A stretch of 64,000 nucleotides of DNA from Clostridium transplantifaecale (GTDB lineage Bacteria; Bacillota; Clostridia; Lachnospirales; Lachnospiraceae): the NCBI RefSeq assembly GCF_900626075.1, contig NZ_UYZY01000005.1, positions 62,001-126,000 of the forward strand, read 5' to 3'. Every line of letters starts with the position of its first letter. Positions within the stretch are counted from its first letter, which is position 1. The position numbers were made by a program, and so were the translations under genes. The notes beneath the pieces were generated by a model, which was not told the DNA's origin, made no database searches, and saw nothing but the letters and a program-made list of their open reading frames with translations. Positions 34,246 through 43,049 of the stretch are shown here, piece after piece.

Positions 34246-35622
34246 GTGGAAACAAAGCAGGGGAAAAAGAGCGGCAGTATTCTGATGACAGAGGGCGTTA
34301 TCTGGAAACAGCTTGTGCTCTTTTCAATTCCGTTGTTAATTGGAAATCTGTTCCAGCAGCTTTACAATACGGTGGACTCCATCGTTGTGGGACAGTTTAT
34401 CGGCCGGGAGGCGCTGGCGGCAGTCGGTTCCAGCACACCGATTATCACGCTGATTATCGGTATGTTTATGGGAATTGCGGTCGGGGCAGGCGTTATTATA
34501 TCCCAGTATTACGGGGCGCGCAGTGAAGAGAAGATGGGATGGGCGGTCCATACGTCCATTGCCCTGAGTATTATCGGCGGCCTGCTGCTGAGTGTTGCGG
34601 GAATTGCCTGTTCACCGCTGATTCTGGGGTGGATGAGGACGCCGGAGGAGGTTTTTGGCCCTTCCGTCCTCTATTTCAGGATTTATTTTCTGGGTTCGCT
34701 TTTTAACCTTTTATACAACATGGGAGCCGGTATCCTGCAGGCTGTGGGAGATTCCAGGCGTCCTCTTTACTATCTGTGCATTTCATCCGTGGTCAACATT
34801 GTCCTTGATATCCTTTTTGTTGCCGGTTTCCATATGGGCGTGGACGGTGTGGCCTGGGCGACGATTATTTCCCAGCTTGTGTCGGCAATCCTTGTCATGT
34901 CTGCCCTGATGAGAACAAAAGACATTTACCGTCTGGAAATTAAAAAGATCAGAATTGACAAACGGATGATGAAACGGATTCTTAAAATCGGTATTCCAAG
35001 CGGAATCCAGCAGTCTATTATTTCCCTTTCAAACGTCGTAGTCCAGGCGAATGTCAATGTCTTCGGAGCCGCGGTCATGGCCGGATTCGGAGCCTACAAT
35101 AAAGTGGACGGATTCGTGGTACTGCCGATGCAGAGCTTCTGCATGGCAGCCACGACATTTACAGGCCAGAATATCGGCGCCAGGAAACCGGAACGAATCA
35201 GGGAGGGAATCAAACAGGGTATCATCATCTGTGCGGCCGTGTCAGCCCTGCTTTCGGTGCTTCTGTTCTTCGAATCGGAACGCATCCTCTCCATCTTCTC
35301 ATCCGATCCCGGAGTAATCCAGTACGGAATGGTCACCATGCGGATCCTGGTGGGATTCTATGTGGTGCTGGCCGTCCACCAGATTCTGATGGGCGTAATG
35401 CGCGGCGCTGGAAAATCCATGGAAACCATGCTGATTTCCGTTGGAAATATGTGCGTTCTGAGAATGATTTACATAAAGCTGGTAATTCCGGTCCTGCCGA
35501 GCTACGAGGCCGTGCTCTGGTGCTATCCTCTGACCTGGGTGACAACGATCCTGATGGATATTATGTATATGAAATGGGGGAAATGGATGCTGCCGGGGGA
35601 AAATAAGGGGGAAGTTAGTTGA
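34246..35622 (+). CDS. MATE-family efflux transporter
   Basis: 458 residues with about twelve membrane segments in two homologous halves (FSIPLLIGNLFQQLYNTVDSIVVGQFIG and, in the second half, LKIGIPSGIQQSIISLSNVVVQANVNVFG). MATE proteins export drugs or metabolites in exchange for Na+ or H+; substrate unknown. The GTG at 34246 follows GGGAGGG. The final codons and the stop lie in sequence matching the edge of palindromic repeat copy B (TTAGTTGAGGGCGAGGACGC), so the repeat supplies the gene's end. Confidence 0.92.
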   Translation: METKQGKKSGSILMTEGVIWKQLVLFSIPLLIGNLFQQLYNTVDSIVVGQFIGREALAAVGSSTPIITLIIGMFMGIAVGAGVIISQYYGARSEEKMGWAVHTSIALSIIGGLLLSVAGIACSPLILGWMRTPEEVFGPSVLYFRIYFLGSLFNLLYNMGAGILQAVGDSRRPLYYLCISSVVNIVLDILFVAGFHMGVDGVAWATIISQLVSAILVMSALMRTKDIYRLEIKKIRIDKRMMKRILKIGIPSGIQQSIISLSNVVVQANVNVFGAAVMAGFGAYNKVDGFVVLPMQSFCMAATTFTGQNIGARKPERIREGIKQGIIICAAVSALLSVLLFFESERILSIFSSDPGVIQYGMVTMRILVGFYVVLAVHQILMGVMRGAGKSMETMLISVGNMCVLRMIYIKLVIPVLPSYEAVLWCYPLTWVTTILMDIMYMKWGKWMLPGENKGEVS

Positions 35623-35920
35623 GGGCGAGGACGCTTCTGTAAGATGAAGGCCGGGGGAGTGGGAGGTTGTTTATGAGTCTTCAGTCCCGGTTTGTAGGGT
35701 GTGGTGAGGGGGAATCCGGAGAAAAAAATTCCTGCGGGGACACGCTCCCGCTTGTGAAGCGCACAGCGGATGCTAGGCTCGAAAGAACCTCGCCAAGCAC
35801 CGGCGGGCTTCAAGGTCACCCTTCGGAAAGTTTTTCTCCTCCTTCCCCGGGCAGGTTGTCGACGGGACTGAAGACTCAGCGAAGGTGTAGCCCCGGCCTT
35901 CATCTTCAGAGCTGATTGTC
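35615..35920. repeat. Large palindromic repeat, copy B
   Basis: About 306 bases in the opposite orientation to copy A. GAGTCTTCAGTCCCGG at 35675-35690 pairs with its complement at 35863-35877. Both outer arms contain GATGAAGGCCGGGG, a version not found in other copies. The left inner arm has GGGGGAATCCGGAGAAAAAAATTCC. The following 36000-36190 has no gene; it holds AT-rich sequence and, from 36109, an extension shared with copy D. Confidence 0.88.
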
Positions 35921-36108
35921 TCTTCCATCAAGTGAGGAAAGCACTGTTGCAGCCACTATGTCATCGTGACACTTTTACATTCTGCCGGCATCTTAGAGTA
36001 AATTTGATGCTGAGACTAACGCTGAATCTAATGTTAGTTTACGGTTAAATCAGTTCCCAATTTCAATTAAACTCATAAAATTGAAAAGAGGTGAATCTAT
36101 CGGCGTCC

Positions 36109-36178
36109 GGAGGAACGTAGTGGTTGCGACAATAGCGTCCCCCTTTGAAGCGTCGGAACAAATCAGCGCCCGCAGTCC
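36109..36178 (+). repeat. Extension module upstream of repeat copy C, shared with copy D
   Basis: About 70 bases resemble 54966-55036 before copy D (common pieces AGTGG, GCGACAA, ACAAATCAGC and CCGCAG). Copies A, B and E lack it. Confidence 0.55.
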
Positions 36179-36199
36179 ATTTTACTCATATAGCGACAC

Positions 36200-36335
36200 C
36201 CTTCGCGTCTTCAGTCCCGGTCTATAACCTGCCTGTGGGGGAGGAGGGAGAAAAAGATTCCGAAGGGAACCTGGGAGTTCATCAGCACTTAGGCGGCGTT
36301 TTTTGGCGCCTTAGTACTGCTATGTACTCCAAAGA
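36200..36335. repeat. Large palindromic repeat, copy C, left part
   Basis: Orientation as copy A: GTCTTCAGTCCCGG at 36207-36220 and the inner arm GAGAAAAAGATTCCGAAGGG. It is cut by the insertion sequence after TCCAAAGA (36328-36335); the rest resumes at 38230. Confidence 0.88.
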
Positions 36336-36357
36336 GGTTCTTCCGCAGCTATGGACA

Positions 36358-37215
36358 TTAAGCTTTAAAACCAAAACGAGTCAGCAGTAGCTGGTTGAGA
36401 TCGAAACCGGGCCGTTTTTCTAGAAAGGACAGGCAAAACTTTTTAAACAGGCTTTCCAGTTTCATTCTTCCATATTCATTCCGTTTCGTGAGTTTGAATT
36501 GATTGTTTCCCCCTTCCACAAATCCGGAACTTTCCGGATTCCTGATTGCATTTTTCACTGAGTCTATGTCTTTTTTTATGCTTTCACAAAAGGGCTGGAT
36601 CCGGCTCTTCTCATACTTCCGGATGAACGGGGCTAATTCTTTCTCATTGGATCCCATCAGGATTTTATGGAATTCTTGGTACATGGTATGGATTTCTGAT
36701 GTAATGGGATAGGCCTGTTGGATGGCGGAACTGTTTTTCTGCACTGTTTTATCCCGTTTGGTTTTCGCATTGACCGTCAACAAGTACCTTACCACCTGTC
36801 CCCGGCTGAGACGGATCACCCCTTCTGCCTCAGAAGAGCGATACGCACAGATCGCGTTGCTCTGTTTCCAGCCGGGAAAGTTATTTTCCTTTAGGCAGTG
36901 AATGTAATCCCATATCGTGTTCAGGCTCCCACTGTATCCTTGATACCTGATGTATTGATAAATCGTGAGATCACTTTCACCGTTTTGGATCATCTTGTAA
37001 ATCAGGTTGGAATAGGCGGCTACCTTCGAACCTTCCTTCCGGATTTCTCTCCGGCCCAGGCGCATGATTTCTTCCTCTGTCATATGGATATATCGGTTTG
37101 CTGTCTCATATTTCATGTGGAACTCGTCCATCAGAGGGCGGATCTTCTTTTCTTCCATCTGGGCCCACCTCTCCTGTACGGCACGGATTCGTTCGCTTTT
37201 TTTTAATGGCTTCAT
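36358..37215 (-). pseudogene. ISL3-family transposase, C-terminal part (out of frame)
   Basis: About 285 residues continuing the transposase at 37106-38170 in the +1 frame. The C-terminal part includes the conserved end of the DDE domain (FCESIKKDIDSVKNAIRNPESSGFVEGGNNQFKLTKRNEYGRMKLESLFKK), where the final catalytic Glu is expected in the SGFVEGGN stretch. The join lies at a run of eight A (transposase strand) near 37197-37204. Either one base was gained in the run, inactivating the gene, or RNA polymerase slippage makes a full-length protein. Confidence 0.85.
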
Positions 37216-38170
37216 CCTGTTTTTTCCGAACCGCGTCGCTCAGACGATGGAATTGGCTGTCGAAAACAAGCTCCGTCCCGTCCGTTTTTAAGGGGCAGGC
37301 GTTATCATAGTGCAGAGAGGCCATTTTAGCCGGATCGATGGTCCGTTCAACCCAGATCTTTTCAGGCCGTTTTTTCAGAATCTCTCCGTCCTTTAGATAA
37401 AGATGGTCCGGTATTTCGTCTTTAGCAAGTTTCGAAAGAGCGGTACTCAGGTTCTGCAAGAGATGAAAACGGTCGGCTATCTGGATACAGTTCGGGCGGG
37501 CCAGGCGGATTGCTTCCGAGTAAGCGCTCGCCCGGTCCCGGGCCACCTTGTTTACTTTTTTATGGGCCAGAAGCCATTCCCTCAAAGAGGCTCCGTCACG
37601 CCCTGGAAAAAGAGCGAGCGGCAGATGGGTCTGCGCGTTATAAATAACCGTCGCATAGGTCTGCCCTTTTCGGATCGCGACCTCATCCACTCCGATGGAA
37701 GTCACCTCCGGATCATCCGGCAGCTGAAACCGGCTGCCAAGCCGCAAGATGGAATCCCCGCTGACCTTTACCCCGATTTGGGCCAGCCTGCGGCTGCTGC
37801 CTTCGGCATTTCCGGCAAGAAAGGCGTCCAGGATCATTGCGTTCAGGGCGTCCGTCCTGGTTTGGGAATGTCTTGCGAAGGGAAGGGGTTCTACAAAGAC
37901 CTTCCGTTGACAGTCCGGATTAGTACACTTATATTTATAAGATTTGACATGAAGGAGTGTGTGCTTGCCTCGGATGGGCGTATCCTGAAGGGTCCGGGTA
38001 TAAGCCGAATTTAGGGTAGACGACAGGGCGCCGCAATCGGGGCAGGCACAAGGGTGGGACCTGGATTTTAGGTAGAGGTGCAGGGTGGAGCCATCGTCGT
38101 GCCACTCATAGATAAAGTGGTTTTCGTCAAACTTTAGGGGGCAGTTTTCCAGTTCCTTATATTTCATCAT
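37106..38170 (-). CDS. ISL3-family transposase, N-terminal part
   Basis: About 354 residues, with the last ~30 after the A-run being out-of-frame sequence. An N-terminal zinc-binding region (CPDCGA... CTNPDCQRK, about residues 40-90) and helix-turn-helix segment (RRLAQIGVKVSGDSILRL) precede the DDE nuclease core (SIGVDEVAIRKGQTYATVIYN with the first Asp, and ADRFHLLQNLSTAL with the second). The start at 38170 follows GAAGGGATC. Full activity needs the C-terminal part in the other frame. Confidence 0.88.
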   Translation of the reverse strand: MMKYKELENCPLKFDENHFIYEWHDDGSTLHLYLKSRSHPCACPDCGALSSTLNSAYTRTLQDTPIRGKHTLLHVKSYKYKCTNPDCQRKVFVEPLPFARHSQTRTDALNAMILDAFLAGNAEGSSRRLAQIGVKVSGDSILRLGSRFQLPDDPEVTSIGVDEVAIRKGQTYATVIYNAQTHLPLALFPGRDGASLREWLLAHKKVNKVARDRASAYSEAIRLARPNCIQIADRFHLLQNLSTALSKLAKDEIPDHLYLKDGEILKKRPEKIWVERTIDPAKMASLHYDNACPLKTDGTELVFDSQFHRLSDAVRKKQDEAIKKKRTNPCRTGEVGPDGRKEDPPSDGRVPHEI

Positions 38171-38229
38171 AAAAGATCCCTTCTTTCTACCACCATTATA
38201 CCACGGCTGTCCATAGCTGCGGAAGAGCC

Positions 38230-38330
38230 TCCAAAGAGCGCAAGCGTTTCCCGCAGGAACTTTTTCTGCCCGGATTCCCCACCTTGCGACAACCTAAATC
38301 CCGGGACTGAAGACTCACACCCTCCCACCC
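38230..38330. repeat. Large palindromic repeat, copy C, right part
   Basis: Resumes after the insertion sequence with GAGCGCAAGCGTTTCCCGCAGG and ends with the arm CCGGGACTGAAGACTC (38301-38316) and CACCCTCCCACC. With the left part it makes a standard copy of about 230 bases. Confidence 0.88.
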
Positions 38331-38369
38331 CAATAATCCCCAGCGAAATGTCCGAATCTCAAAAGAAAT

Positions 38370-38398
38370 TTGACATTTACTGCCAACTTATTTAGAAT
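38370..38398 (+). promoter_or_regulatory. Sigma-A promoter of nadE
   Basis: TTGACA, a 17-base spacer and TAGAAT, about 40 bases after the end of repeat copy C. Confidence 0.78.
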
Positions 38399-38463
38399 AA
38401 AGAATGTTTATGCTTCAAATAATATAGAAAAATTGATCGGAACCTGCAAAGGAGATAAGTGAT

Positions 38464-40383
38464 ATGAAAGACGGATTTATCCGTGTTGCGGCGTCAACAC
38501 CGGAAGTGAAGGTAGCGGATGTAGAATTTAACAGAGAGCAGATTTGTGCCGGGATTGAAGAGGGCAGGGAGCGGGGAGCTAAGATCATGGTGTTTCCTGA
38601 GCTGGTGCTGACCGGTTATACCTGCGGGGAGTTGTTTAACCAGAAACCGCTGCTCTCAAAAGCGAAGGCAGAGCTTGAAAAACTGGTGGATTTTACGGCA
38701 GGGAGTGATATGCTCATATTTGTGGGTGTTCCCTGGGAATATAATAATAAGCTTTATAATACGGCGGCGGCAATCCAGGATGGGGAACTTTTAGGCCTTG
38801 TCACCAAGATGTCTCTGCCGAATTATTCTGAATTTTATGAGATGCGCTATTTTAACCCGGGATTTGTAAAGCCGGTGGCGGTTCCCTGGAAAGACGGCTA
38901 TGTCGTCATGGGAAGCAGGCTCTTATTCAACTGTACGAATGTGGAAAATCTGGTGATTGGAGCCGAGATTTGTGAGGATGTCTGGGTTCTGAATCCGCCG
39001 AGCATCGCACATGCGGCTGCCGGGGCGACGGTGATTGTCAACTGCTCTGCCAGCGATGAGACGACGGGCAAGAGCGATTACAGGAGAAGCCTCATTTCAG
39101 GCCAGTCGGCAAGGCTCCTCTGCGGCTATGTATATGCGAATGCGGGCGAGGGCGAATCCACTCAGGACCTCGTTTTCGGAGGCCAGAATATTATTGCGGA
39201 AAACGGCACATTGCTGGCCGAATCACGCCGTTTTGAGAATGAAACGATTTATGCAGACCTCGATCTGGAACGCCTGGAATGCGAACGCCGCAGGATGACG
39301 ACTTACCAGACGGAGGGACGTGAGAACTACGTCTTTATCGACTTTAATTTGCAGGAGGACGATCGGGAGACGGAGCGCGAGATTGATCCGTCGCCTTTTG
39401 TGCCGCATGGTCTGGAAAGCAGGAACAAACGGTGTGAGGAAATTCTCTCCATCCAGGCGATGGGGCTGAAAAAACGCCTGAAACATACAAACTGTAAGTG
39501 CGCCGTCATTGGCATCTCCGGCGGCCTGGATTCCACGCTTGCGCTGCTTGTCACGGTCAGGGCATTTGATCTGCTGGGCCTTCCGAGGGAAAATATCATC
39601 TCGGTCACGATGCCGTGCTTTGGCACGACGGACAGAACCTACAACAATGCCTGCTGCCTGACGAAGAAGCTGGGCGCGACGCTGCTGGAAGTAGATATCA
39701 AGGAAGCCGTGACCACTCATTTCAGGGATATCGGCCATGACAGCTCGGTGCACGATGTGACCTATGAAAATTCACAGGCCAGGGAGCGCACCCAGGTGCT
39801 GATGGACCTGGCAAACCAGTATAACGGCATGGTAATCGGAACCGGTGATATGTCGGAGCTGGCCCTTGGCTGGGCAACCTACAATGGGGACCACATGTCC
39901 ATGTACGGTGTGAACAGTTCCGTTCCCAAGACGTTGGTGCGCCATCTGGTGCGCTATTATGCCGATACCTGCGGGGAAAAGGAGCTTGGGGATGTGCTGC
40001 TGGATGTGCTCGACACCCCGGTAAGCCCGGAACTTCTTCCGCCTCAGAAGGATGGGGAAATAGCTCAGAAGACGGAAGATCTGGTGGGGCCGTACGAGCT
40101 GCATGATTTTTATCTGTACTATATTTTGCGCTACGGATATCATCCCGGAAAAATTTACCGCCTGGCTCTTAAGGCATTTGACGGGACATATGATAAAGAA
40201 ACGATTTTGAAATGGCTGAAGGTATTTTACCGCCGATTCTTTAACCAGCAGTTTAAACGCTCCTGTCTCCCGGACGGCCCGAAGGTGGGTTCCGCCGCAG
40301 TTTCACCGAGAGGCGATCTGAGAATGCCGAGTGATGCCAGCAGCAGGCTCTGGCTGGATGAACTGGAGCAGATTGAGGCATAA
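38464..40383 (+). CDS. nadE: Glutamine-dependent NAD+ synthase
   Basis: 639 residues. The N-terminal nitrilase-type glutaminase domain (about 1-290) shows the catalytic Glu in VFPELVLTGYTCGELF and Cys in GAEICEDVWV; the C-terminal synthetase domain has the ATP loop ISGGLDSTLALLV and GTGDMSELALGWATYNGDHMSMYG. It amidates nicotinic acid adenine dinucleotide to NAD with ammonia from glutamine. Normal full length for the two-domain form. Own promoter at 38370. Confidence 0.95.
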   Translation: MKDGFIRVAASTPEVKVADVEFNREQICAGIEEGRERGAKIMVFPELVLTGYTCGELFNQKPLLSKAKAELEKLVDFTAGSDMLIFVGVPWEYNNKLYNTAAAIQDGELLGLVTKMSLPNYSEFYEMRYFNPGFVKPVAVPWKDGYVVMGSRLLFNCTNVENLVIGAEICEDVWVLNPPSIAHAAAGATVIVNCSASDETTGKSDYRRSLISGQSARLLCGYVYANAGEGESTQDLVFGGQNIIAENGTLLAESRRFENETIYADLDLERLECERRRMTTYQTEGRENYVFIDFNLQEDDRETEREIDPSPFVPHGLESRNKRCEEILSIQAMGLKKRLKHTNCKCAVIGISGGLDSTLALLVTVRAFDLLGLPRENIISVTMPCFGTTDRTYNNACCLTKKLGATLLEVDIKEAVTTHFRDIGHDSSVHDVTYENSQARERTQVLMDLANQYNGMVIGTGDMSELALGWATYNGDHMSMYGVNSSVPKTLVRHLVRYYADTCGEKELGDVLLDVLDTPVSPELLPPQKDGEIAQKTEDLVGPYELHDFYLYYILRYGYHPGKIYRLALKAFDGTYDKETILKWLKVFYRRFFNQQFKRSCLPDGPKVGSAAVSPRGDLRMPSDASSRLWLDELEQIEA

Positions 40384-40426
40384 TAGGATAATAAAACAGT
40401 GAATCCCGATGCCACGGAGGATACAA

Positions 40427-41227
40427 ATGATTACAAGTACGGGAAATAACCACGTAAGGGCAGTGTCTGCGCTTGTTAAAAAGGCGAAGGCCCGGAGGGA
40501 GCAGGGGCTGTTTATCGTGGAGGGAGCAAAGATGTTTTCCGAGCTTCCAAAGGAAAAGTTAAAGGAAACTTATGTGTCGGAGAGTTTTCTGCGCCAGCAC
40601 GGTGAAAATGCGGCTGCGCTTTTGAAAGGAATCCATTATGAGGAGGTATCCGACGATGTGATGAAATACATGTCGGATACGCAGACTCCCCAGGGAATTC
40701 TGGCCGTTGCGCAGCAGTTTTACCATACTCTCGGTGAGGTCCTGGATACGGGAGGAAAAGAGGGAGGGAGAGCGGCCCACCTGATGATTCTTGAGACGAT
40801 CCAGGATCCGGGTAATCTGGGCACAATCCTGAGAGCCGGGGAAGGCGCCGGTATCACGGGAGTTGTGATGAACAGCGCGACGGCCGATATTTACAATCCC
40901 AAGGTGATACGTTCCACGATGGGGTCTATTTACCGTGTTCCGTTTGTCTATACGGACGATCTGGAAAAGGCCCTTGTGATGGTTAAATCAAAGGGAATCC
41001 GCCTTTATGCCGCCCATTTAAAGGGAACCGGCAATTACGAGGATGAGGATTACCGCAAAGCCACGGGTTTTCTGATTGGCAATGAGGCCAACGGCCTCAC
41101 GGAAGAGACGGCGGCAATGGCGGACTGCTATGTTAAAATACCCATGGCGGGAAAGGTGGAATCACTCAATGCGGCGGTTGCGGCCTCCGTTCTCATGTTT
41201 GAGGCTGCAAGGCAGAGAAGAAATTAA
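40427..41227 (+). CDS. SpoU/TrmH-family RNA methyltransferase
   Basis: 266-residue SAM-dependent 2'-O-ribose methyltransferase. A substrate-binding N-terminal domain (ITSTGNNHVRAVSALVKKAKARREQGLFIVEGAKMF) precedes the SPOUT fold with ILETIQDPGNLGTILRAGEGAGITGVVM, FLIGNEANGL and IPMAGKVESLNAAVAASVLMFEAAR. The exact RNA target cannot be told. The ATG at 40427 has GGAGG before it; the frame extends back to 40409. It lies 43 bases after nadE, possibly in the same transcript. Confidence 0.92.
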   Translation: MITSTGNNHVRAVSALVKKAKARREQGLFIVEGAKMFSELPKEKLKETYVSESFLRQHGENAAALLKGIHYEEVSDDVMKYMSDTQTPQGILAVAQQFYHTLGEVLDTGGKEGGRAAHLMILETIQDPGNLGTILRAGEGAGITGVVMNSATADIYNPKVIRSTMGSIYRVPFVYTDDLEKALVMVKSKGIRLYAAHLKGTGNYEDEDYRKATGFLIGNEANGLTEETAAMADCYVKIPMAGKVESLNAAVAASVLMFEAARQRRN

Positions 41228-41301
41228 AAATTTAATAAAAAATTTGCTTATAGTTTAGAAATGAGTAATAAAAATGTAAGTTTAGAATATTCAGCCATAT
41301 G

Positions 41302-41330
41302 TTGATAAATGTCAGAAAAAATAATATAAT
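41302..41330 (+). promoter_or_regulatory. Sigma-A promoter of the NfeD-SPFH operon
   Basis: TTGATA, a 17-base spacer and TATAAT. The leader starts near 41337 and contains the GTTACCGTTCA element at 41350. Confidence 0.75.
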
Positions 41331-41348
41331 AGTATCAAGGAGTATTTC

Positions 41349-41385
41349 TGTTACCGTTCACACAGGTTGTAGTTTGCGAGGTGTT
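41349..41385 (+). repeat. GTTAC-type leader element before the NfeD gene
   Basis: The stretch ATTTCTGTTACCGTTCA and the bases after it resemble the leader of the HAD phosphatase gene at 55505-55550 (ATTTCTGTTACTGTTCA), with similar distance from the -10. Confidence 0.45.
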
Positions 41386-41455
41386 ATCAAAGGCACAACC
41401 GTTTTCAGGCAAAGGTGTGGACAATAACGTATTTCCTTTGAAAGGAGAGATAAGT

Positions 41456-41893
41456 ATGGCATGGATAATCTGGCTGGCGGCATTTGTGGTTCTGATAGGA
41501 ATCGAGGCCGCGACGATGGCGCTTACGACCATCTGGTTTGCCGGGGGAGCAATAGTCGCTTTTTTACTGGCGCTGCTCGGAGCGGGCCAAAACATTCAGT
41601 TTGCAGCGTTTTTCATTGTTTCCTGTGCATTGCTTCTTTTTACCAGGCCTTTTGCACTGAAGTTTGTTAACAAGAAGACGGTTAAGACGAATGTGGAGGG
41701 CCTTATCGGGAAGAAAGCCAGAGTAACGGCGGATGTGGACAATGATCTGGCCACCGGAGCCGCAGTCATTTCCGGTCAGGAATGGACGGCGCGTTCAACC
41801 GACGGCAAGCCGATTAAAGAAGGGACTATGGTAAAGATAGACGCGGTCAACGGAGTGAAACTGATCGTGAGCAGAATCGAGGAGGAGAAATAG
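41456..41893 (+). CDS. NfeD-family membrane protein
   Basis: 145 residues: about three hydrophobic segments (IIWLAAFVVLIGIEAATMALTTIWFAGGAIVAFLLALLGAG, FAAFFIVSCALLLF) and a C-terminal OB-fold domain (GLIGKKARVTADVDNDLATGAAVISGQEWTARSTDGKPI). NfeD proteins work with SPFH proteins in membrane organisation or stress; here the partner gene starts one base after the stop. The ATG at 41456 follows GGAGAGATAAGT. Confidence 0.9.
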   Translation: MAWIIWLAAFVVLIGIEAATMALTTIWFAGGAIVAFLLALLGAGQNIQFAAFFIVSCALLLFTRPFALKFVNKKTVKTNVEGLIGKKARVTADVDNDLATGAAVISGQEWTARSTDGKPIKEGTMVKIDAVNGVKLIVSRIEEEK

Positions 41894-41894
41894 A

Positions 41895-42839
41895 ATGGGA
41901 GCATTTATAAGTTTTGTCGTTATTGCGATTATCGTTCTGCTGGTACTTTCATCATGTATCAGAATCGTACCGCAGGCACAGGCACTTGTTGTGGAGCGTT
42001 TAGGCGCGTATTTGGATACATGGTCGGTAGGAGTCCATTTCAAGGTTCCTTTCATTGACCGTGTGGCAAAGAGAGTAATTCTGAAAGAGCAGGTAGTGGA
42101 TTTCGCGCCGCAGCCTGTTATCACAAAAGATAATGTTACGATGAAGATTGATACGGTTGTCTTCTTCCAGATTACGGACCCGAAGCTGTTTGCATACGGC
42201 GTGGAGAATCCGATTATGGCAATTGAGAACCTGACTGCCACAACTCTGAGAAATATCATCGGTGATCTGGAGCTTGATCAGACCCTGACCTCCAGAGAGA
42301 CAATCAACACAAAGATGCGTTCCGCCCTTGACGTTGCCACCGACCCATGGGGCATCAAGGTAAACCGTGTGGAGCTTAAGAACATCATTCCTCCGGCCGC
42401 TATCCAGGATGCGATGGAGAAGCAGATGAAGGCAGAGCGTGAGCGCCGTGAGGTTATCCTTCGTGCAGAAGGTGAGAAGACATCGGCTATCCTTGTAGCG
42501 GAAGGTAAGAAAGCATCGGCTATTCTGGAAGCAGAGGGTGAGAAAGCATCGGCTATCCTGCATGCGGAAGCCGAGAAGGAGAAGAGGATCCGAGAAGGAG
42601 AAGGTCAGGCGGAAGCAATGCTCAAGATCCAGCAGGCGAATGCGGATGGTATCCGTTTCTTAAAAGAGGCCGGCGCCGACAGCGCAGTGCTCCAGATTAA
42701 GAGCCTGGAGGCATTTGCAAAGGCCGCAGACGGCAAAGCAACTAAAATCATCATTCCGTCCGAGATTCAGGGAATTGCAGGTCTTGTGAAATCCCTTGTG
42801 GAAGTCGGGGAGAAAGATGACAATGCCGGTGTAAAATAA
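41895..42839 (+). CDS. SPFH/Band 7 membrane protein (QmcA type)
   Basis: 314 residues. One N-terminal membrane segment (about 2-22) is followed by the SPFH domain (IVPQAQALVVERLGAYLDTWSVGVHFKVPFIDRVAKRV) and a long coiled-coil. The coiled coil contains three near-identical 12-residue units of the form AEGEKASAIL(x)AEG (about residues 188-225), encoded by 36-base repeats at 42458-42570. Homologs form large ring assemblies at the membrane. Paired with NfeD in one operon. Confidence 0.92.
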   Translation: MGAFISFVVIAIIVLLVLSSCIRIVPQAQALVVERLGAYLDTWSVGVHFKVPFIDRVAKRVILKEQVVDFAPQPVITKDNVTMKIDTVVFFQITDPKLFAYGVENPIMAIENLTATTLRNIIGDLELDQTLTSRETINTKMRSALDVATDPWGIKVNRVELKNIIPPAAIQDAMEKQMKAERERREVILRAEGEKTSAILVAEGKKASAILEAEGEKASAILHAEAEKEKRIREGEGQAEAMLKIQQANADGIRFLKEAGADSAVLQIKSLEAFAKAADGKATKIIIPSEIQGIAGLVKSLVEVGEKDDNAGVK

Positions 42840-42897
42840 GTATTTATCAAAAAGAACCCGATGAAGAGCAGGTTTTGCAGGTTATTCACCGCTTAAG

Positions 42898-42955
42898 AAA
42901 AAACCGGATTAGTCCGAAGCAGCCAGAATTGCTTGAGGAAATCCGGTTTTTTCCT
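42898..42955 (+). terminator. Terminator after the SPFH gene
   Basis: AAAAAACCGGATT pairs with AATCCGGTTTTTT around a long loop of about 30 bases. Confidence 0.8.
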
Positions 42956-43049
42956 TTATTGACTAGCAATGACACGTTTATACGGCGTGTTTTTCGTTGT
43001 TAATGGCGGTATGCAGAGCGTGCCTTTCAGCGTTTTAAAGGTGGGAATG

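Larger units (their letters stand above)
36336..38229 (-). mobile_element. ISL3-family insertion sequence
   Basis: 1894 bases. The ends are inverted repeats of 22 bases with one mismatch (GGTTCTTCCGCAGCTATGGACA and, reversed, GGCTCTTCCGCAGCTATGGACA). An 8-base direct repeat TCCAAAGA lies at 36328-36335 and 38230-38237, the target duplication size of the ISL3 family. Joining the flanks restores GTACTCCAAAGAGCGCAAGCG, matching the unbroken copies A and D with one base change. The transposase is on the minus strand and is split into two frames. Confidence 0.95.
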
